Position numbers and translations under genes: made by a program. From assembly GCF_001949145.1 (NCBI RefSeq), contig NW_019091388.1:369212-431211 (forward strand): a stretch of 62,000 bases of DNA. The letters are read 5' to 3'. Each line of letters begins with the position of its first letter. The first letter of the stretch is position 1. This DNA comes from Acanthaster planci. Its lineage: Eukaryota > Echinodermata > Asteroidea > Valvatida > Acanthasteridae. Positions 58,309 to 62,000 of the stretch are shown here, one piece after another. Below the pieces are notes generated by a model. That model had not been told where the DNA came from. It did no database searches and worked only from the letters and a program-made list of their open reading frames with translations.

Positions 58309-61065
58309 TAGTTATGTCGTTCATGTAACAAAGGGGGGGCGATATTATTTTCTATGATAATTTCACATTATTGTTTACTCTGCTGTAGATATTGCTCATT
58401 TTCCGTTTTCTGTTGGACGTAGCCTCTGCCCCATCACAGCACTGGAGGGTAGATTTCCAGGTTTTTTTTTAAGTATTTGTTTGTATATACACAGCCCAAC
58501 ATTAGACCATGTCACTTGTTATGTAATATCTGTTGACAAAAAAGTAGCTAACCCACCTTTCTGCTATTTAATTCCTTGTTGCACTGAACAAATACTGTTT
58601 GCCAAGCACCAGCAGCCCGGTGAATCGCTTTGCTGCTGGGCAAAAAGACCATAACACTTAATAAAAAACATGGTTTTGAAAATGAAATTTTCTAAAATTT
58701 TTGGACAAAACAAGTCAAGCTTGTCCATATATCTGGACAGAATCACTGCGGATTCTTACCAAACAACTGGGCGATTCTCCCGGTACCTGCGTTGTGAAAA
58801 CAATTTCCAGCGTTTTTTACGAGGTGTGTTGTGTAACCAGCATTTTGAACCCCACGCACATTTTGATGGTATATAAATTCTGAGTAAAACGAAACAATTA
58901 GATAAAATAAGTTCAATGCCAAGCTCGTTGAGTGAATGACATAAAATGAATTCGCTTTTGCAGTGCACCCTTACCAACGAGACGAATTTGTCTAAAAGAA
59001 ACGAATTCAAATGTCGTAACTGTGAATTACAATTTCAAAAAAAGGAAAACTAGCCCTCGAAATTAGCAATCGCATTATAAAATTTAAGCCCAGGGAAATC
59101 TTGGGAAAATTTATATTGCACGTACACACAACTTTCTAATCAATTGACACACAGATGCAGACTAGAGAGCAGACCAGACTTCATAATAATCATTCTTAAA
59201 AACATCTTCTGGTTTTACAAGGTCTGCAATATGTAACAAAACTCGAATTGGAACAAATAACCAGTGGCGTAATAAGAGTGAAATTCTGCAAGGGCACGCT
59301 GAAAAAAATAATAGCTGTTCCAGCGTAGGTTCAGAATTTTAAAGGGGAGCATTCAAGGGGGTTGACTTTCGTTGGGGGAGGGCACATGAGAGTTCGAACA
59401 TCTTCATAGGAACAATGGAAAGTGGAAAGAGGTGGGTGACAATCTGAATATCAAAGTATCGCGGTGCCAAGTTAGAGCAAGTTTAACTAACGTACGCTGC
59501 CCTCGCCACACCTATTTGTGCCAATAATTATACGTTTATTCATAGCCTTTATTAATCAGCATCACATTACGGAGTTAGGAATAAGGTCCAGTTTTAGGGG
59601 CAAGAGGAAACCGGAATACCCAGAGAAAACCTGCAAGAGCGAGTATTGACGGGAAACCAACTGCAACCAAATTAGAATGTATTGATTTGCGCTCCGCAAT
59701 TTGTTCGAACAACTTTTTCCGTCTTTTAAGTTTTATGCTCAAATCGTACAATAGGATAATACAGGTTTGCTGATGGCCAGTTTCATTTTTAAAAACAAAT
59801 GAATTTTTTGTATAAAACTTGTTACATTCATTTAAAAGTGACGTCTCCTTAACATAATAAGCATTTGAAACGTGTAGAAAGTGTCGTTTGATTTTCTGAT
59901 TCGAGTAGTGTTTCGATAAGTAAATCCAAATAAAAAATTAAAATTGACGCTTTATTCATTATTCAATTTACATCGTCGGAAGCCGTGCAAAGAGGTTGGT
60001 CAGAATTCATTTAATCACAGTGTTTCTTGTCATGTGGCAACTAAAATGTATCATCGATACATCTTGCTCATTAACCACATTCACAAGCAATGTATACTTG
60101 ACTCGTGTTCAGTTGTAAAGAGGAAAATATATGATTAGCAAAGGAACTTACAGAGTGCACATCGCATCGTGTGAGCATCCACATGCTAATTTTCAAATTA
60201 ATATCAATCTCTAAGAATTCCTCCGGAATTCCTTATTCGTTACCAGCCCTAGTATTCGTAGTCCAAAAGGCGGTGTAGGAACTGGATGGTAGTTAGTCCA
60301 ACATCAAAATGAAGGGCGCCCTAGAGACACGTCGATTTTTTATGTAATTGGATTCACCATATTATTAAAGAGGACCTTGATCATTGATTAACCGAATTTT
60401 TTTAATTTCTGAGCAACTTTAATTTTTACCAAAGCCGCTTTTTCTGTCATCTTGTACATTCATTGATCAAGGCAAAGTCCTGATGAAATTGAAAATGTCA
60501 TCTGTATTAATTAAGATGCCGTAGTAATACGTAAATGCAATGAATCACATGTACGTACATTTTTAATGGAACCAAAGCCTCCTTTAAAACGAATAGGCAC
60601 TGTTGATCGAACACCTAACGACACATAAAGGGGAGCACAATGAAAAAAAATCAGTTTAATTTTAGAGGTAATGAAAACTCCGGAAATCCAGCATACCCAC
60701 AGAATCAGTAGGGACTGAGAGCCTATACATCACAATAGTGGGCCTTGAGCAAAGGCCACAGATTCTGAAAGCGAATAAAATTTCGTTCTTCTGCAATCTT
60801 TTTATATCCCCGAACATACTATTTCAGAACTCATGGTCTGAAGGTCATAGGAGGCAAAACCAGGTTCTTAATGCATAACAGTAGGCTCGTTGTGTCTTTC
60901 ACCACATTGGCTGAATAAATGTAAATATTTTAACCAATGATGAAGTGATATCGCAGGTTTATTGGGTGTCTTTTGTTCGTTTTATTTTCATCAACTGGTG
61001 GTCATCATTTGCACTGAGAACAGATACACATTCACTGGAATTCCCGTCGTGTATTTGCACACTTC
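58309..61065. other. No recognised gene downstream of the GPCR
   Basis: AT-rich. Around 59606-59635 the phrase GAGGAAACCGGAATACCC and then AGAGAAAACCTGCAAGAGCG resembles a short motif I recall as widely dispersed in invertebrate genomes. Nothing else supportable. Confidence 0.5.
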
Positions 61066-61325
61066 AGTCACGGACGTGTATGATAAAAATCTGGACTCGC
61101 AATGCCCTTAATCAGCTTATAGAGATCATTGAATCCACTCGCGGCCATTTTACCGAGCCGAATACAAAGTTTTCCTAGCAATGCCCGCCTTTGTTCTTCC
61201 TGACGACAATAGAAGCGAGCCAACCCACGCATTTGTATTCTGCTCGGTAAAATGGCCGCTGGTTGGCTTCTTTTTCATACAAAGGCGTTGCAAGTCCAGG
61301 TTTTTTATATACGTCCGTGACTTCA
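61066..61325. mobile_element. Fold-back element with ~100-bp inverted arms
   Basis: The left arm (about 61066-61169) and right arm (about 61232-61322) are inverted copies. Best-matching parts: GCGGCCATTTTACCGAGC against GCTCGGTAAAATGGCCGC (perfect, 18 bases), GTCACGGACGT against ACGTCCGTGAC, and TGGACTCGCAATGCCC against AAAGGCGTTGCAAGTCCA. The centre is about 60 bases. No coding capacity; a MITE or hairpin-forming repeat. Confidence 0.8.
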
Positions 61326-61848
61326 GTATCGAGTAGCCTACATTCAAAAAATCCCAATGCAACTCCCTTTATGTCATGCAAGTTCCTTCAATAGGAGGTT
61401 AAGCGGGCTTCCCTTCAAGACTCGAACCACCCTTTTTATTCAATTCATTTTCTGGGCACTTCATCCCTTCTCTGTAATGCTTGAGCATTGTCTGGTATTC
61501 CGTGGAACAATATGCAGTCACTCCGGCTGTTCCGGAGGTTACTCACGGTCAAAGTGCAGCGACAAGCTGCTTGACTGAAATAACTCTTAACACCGTCATT
61601 GTCATTGCGAAACGGGATGAAGCAACTGGAAAACAAATACAGTCACAATGACAACATTGTACCGATTTCAAGGAGCAAAGTTCAAACTGGTGTTTGTTGC
61701 AGCAAAAAAAAGTGTTGCATGAGCGCTCCGTTCGCCGAGCAAGTTGGTACACTGAGTACGTTCCGTGAGCATGAACACTTATACAAAACCACGCTGTGTT
61801 CTGATCCTTAATGCTTAATGCTGTAGCACCGTGCTAATCACCTCGACC

Positions 61849-62000
61849 ATGAACAAGAGACGGAGGGTTAGTGCCCGGCCCAAAAAAGCGACATTCTCTG
61901 AATTGATGTACAGCCGCGTGTCGCATAGGATTCCACGGCCACGGACTATCCGACTGAACCCCGCTGGATATGACATGGCCGATGGAAACATGGAAATGCT
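61849..62000 (+). CDS. Possible 5'-coding start running off the window, unknown product
   Basis: ATG at 61849 in a GACCATGAAC context opens a frame that stays open for 50 codons to the window end: MNKRRRVSARPKKATFSELM, then YSRVSHRIPRPRTIRLNPAG and YDMADGNMEM. The start is strongly basic. I recognise no family. It could be a first exon, or chance, since 50 codons is short. An exon running past position 62000 would settle it. Confidence 0.3.
   Translation, partial: MNKRRRVSARPKKATFSELMYSRVSHRIPRPRTIRLNPAGYDMADGNMEM

Noticed and set aside
1-62000. CRISPR arrays, bacterial operons, rRNA genes
   Set aside because: No regularly spaced identical short repeats with unique spacers, no ribosome-binding-site/ORF packing and no rRNA signature. 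The window is eukaryotic.

Overview
This is a eukaryotic, animal genomic window. The evidence is spliced coding exons with canonical GT/AG sites and matching phases, long non-coding tracts, and decayed copies of at least eight mobile-element types. The one host gene I name with confidence is a class A G protein-coupled receptor most like kisspeptin/GPR54-type receptors. That gene, the mix of elements (BEL/Pao, DIRS-like, Penelope-like, several LINE clades, DNA transposons) and many TGACGTCA/CACGTG-bearing repeats suggest a marine invertebrate deuterostome such as amphioxus or a hemichordate. That assignment is inference; no diagnostic species marker is visible. The sequence is AT-rich by eye and has one ambiguous base near 43348.

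Layout. 1-5200: no recognisable gene, one copy of a CRE/E-box repeat (about 2985-3110). 5200-7260: two unrelated LINE remnants on the minus strand. 7300-14150: nothing recognised. 14.9-17.4 kb: a repeat cluster (GTCGCGTCG-rich fold-back element, ~115-bp degenerate satellite, dispersed repeats). 17.6-23.8 kb: a decayed minus-strand DIRS-like retrotransposon, interrupted between 19.2 and 21.8 kb by sequence that includes the 3' end of a Penelope-like element. 26.67-29.37 kb: a DNA transposon whose long terminal inverted repeats are built from ~148-150-bp tandem repeats, around a broken minus-strand gene with an FDQAHNQNN-type motif. 29.8-32.8 kb: a BEL/Pao-type element without visible integrase, bordered by a fold-back element with a tRNA-like hairpin. 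33-43 kb: mostly non-coding, with a CR1/L2-like LINE tail (38.2-38.8 kb) and CRE/E-box repeats.

43.6-45.0 kb: two phase-compatible minus-strand exons, possibly the start of a Myb/SANT-like gene, with a dispersed repeat just upstream. 46.2-49.3 kb: a minus-strand LINE split by a ~1.4-kb block that carries a C2H2-finger fragment. 50.2-58.3 kb: two exons of the GPR54-like receptor, transmembrane segments 3 to 7. Their 7.1-kb intron holds an antisense transposase pseudogene and a hAT-like MITE. The exon(s) for transmembrane segments 1-2 were not found. 58.3-62 kb: non-coding, with a fold-back element at 61.07-61.32 kb and a short open frame running off the window end.

Few parts act together: the receptor gene is the only clear functional unit, and most of the rest records insertion, nesting and decay of mobile DNA. 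All retroelement and transposase frames are broken; several catalytic residues are visibly altered. Coordinates of element edges are read by eye and are approximate.
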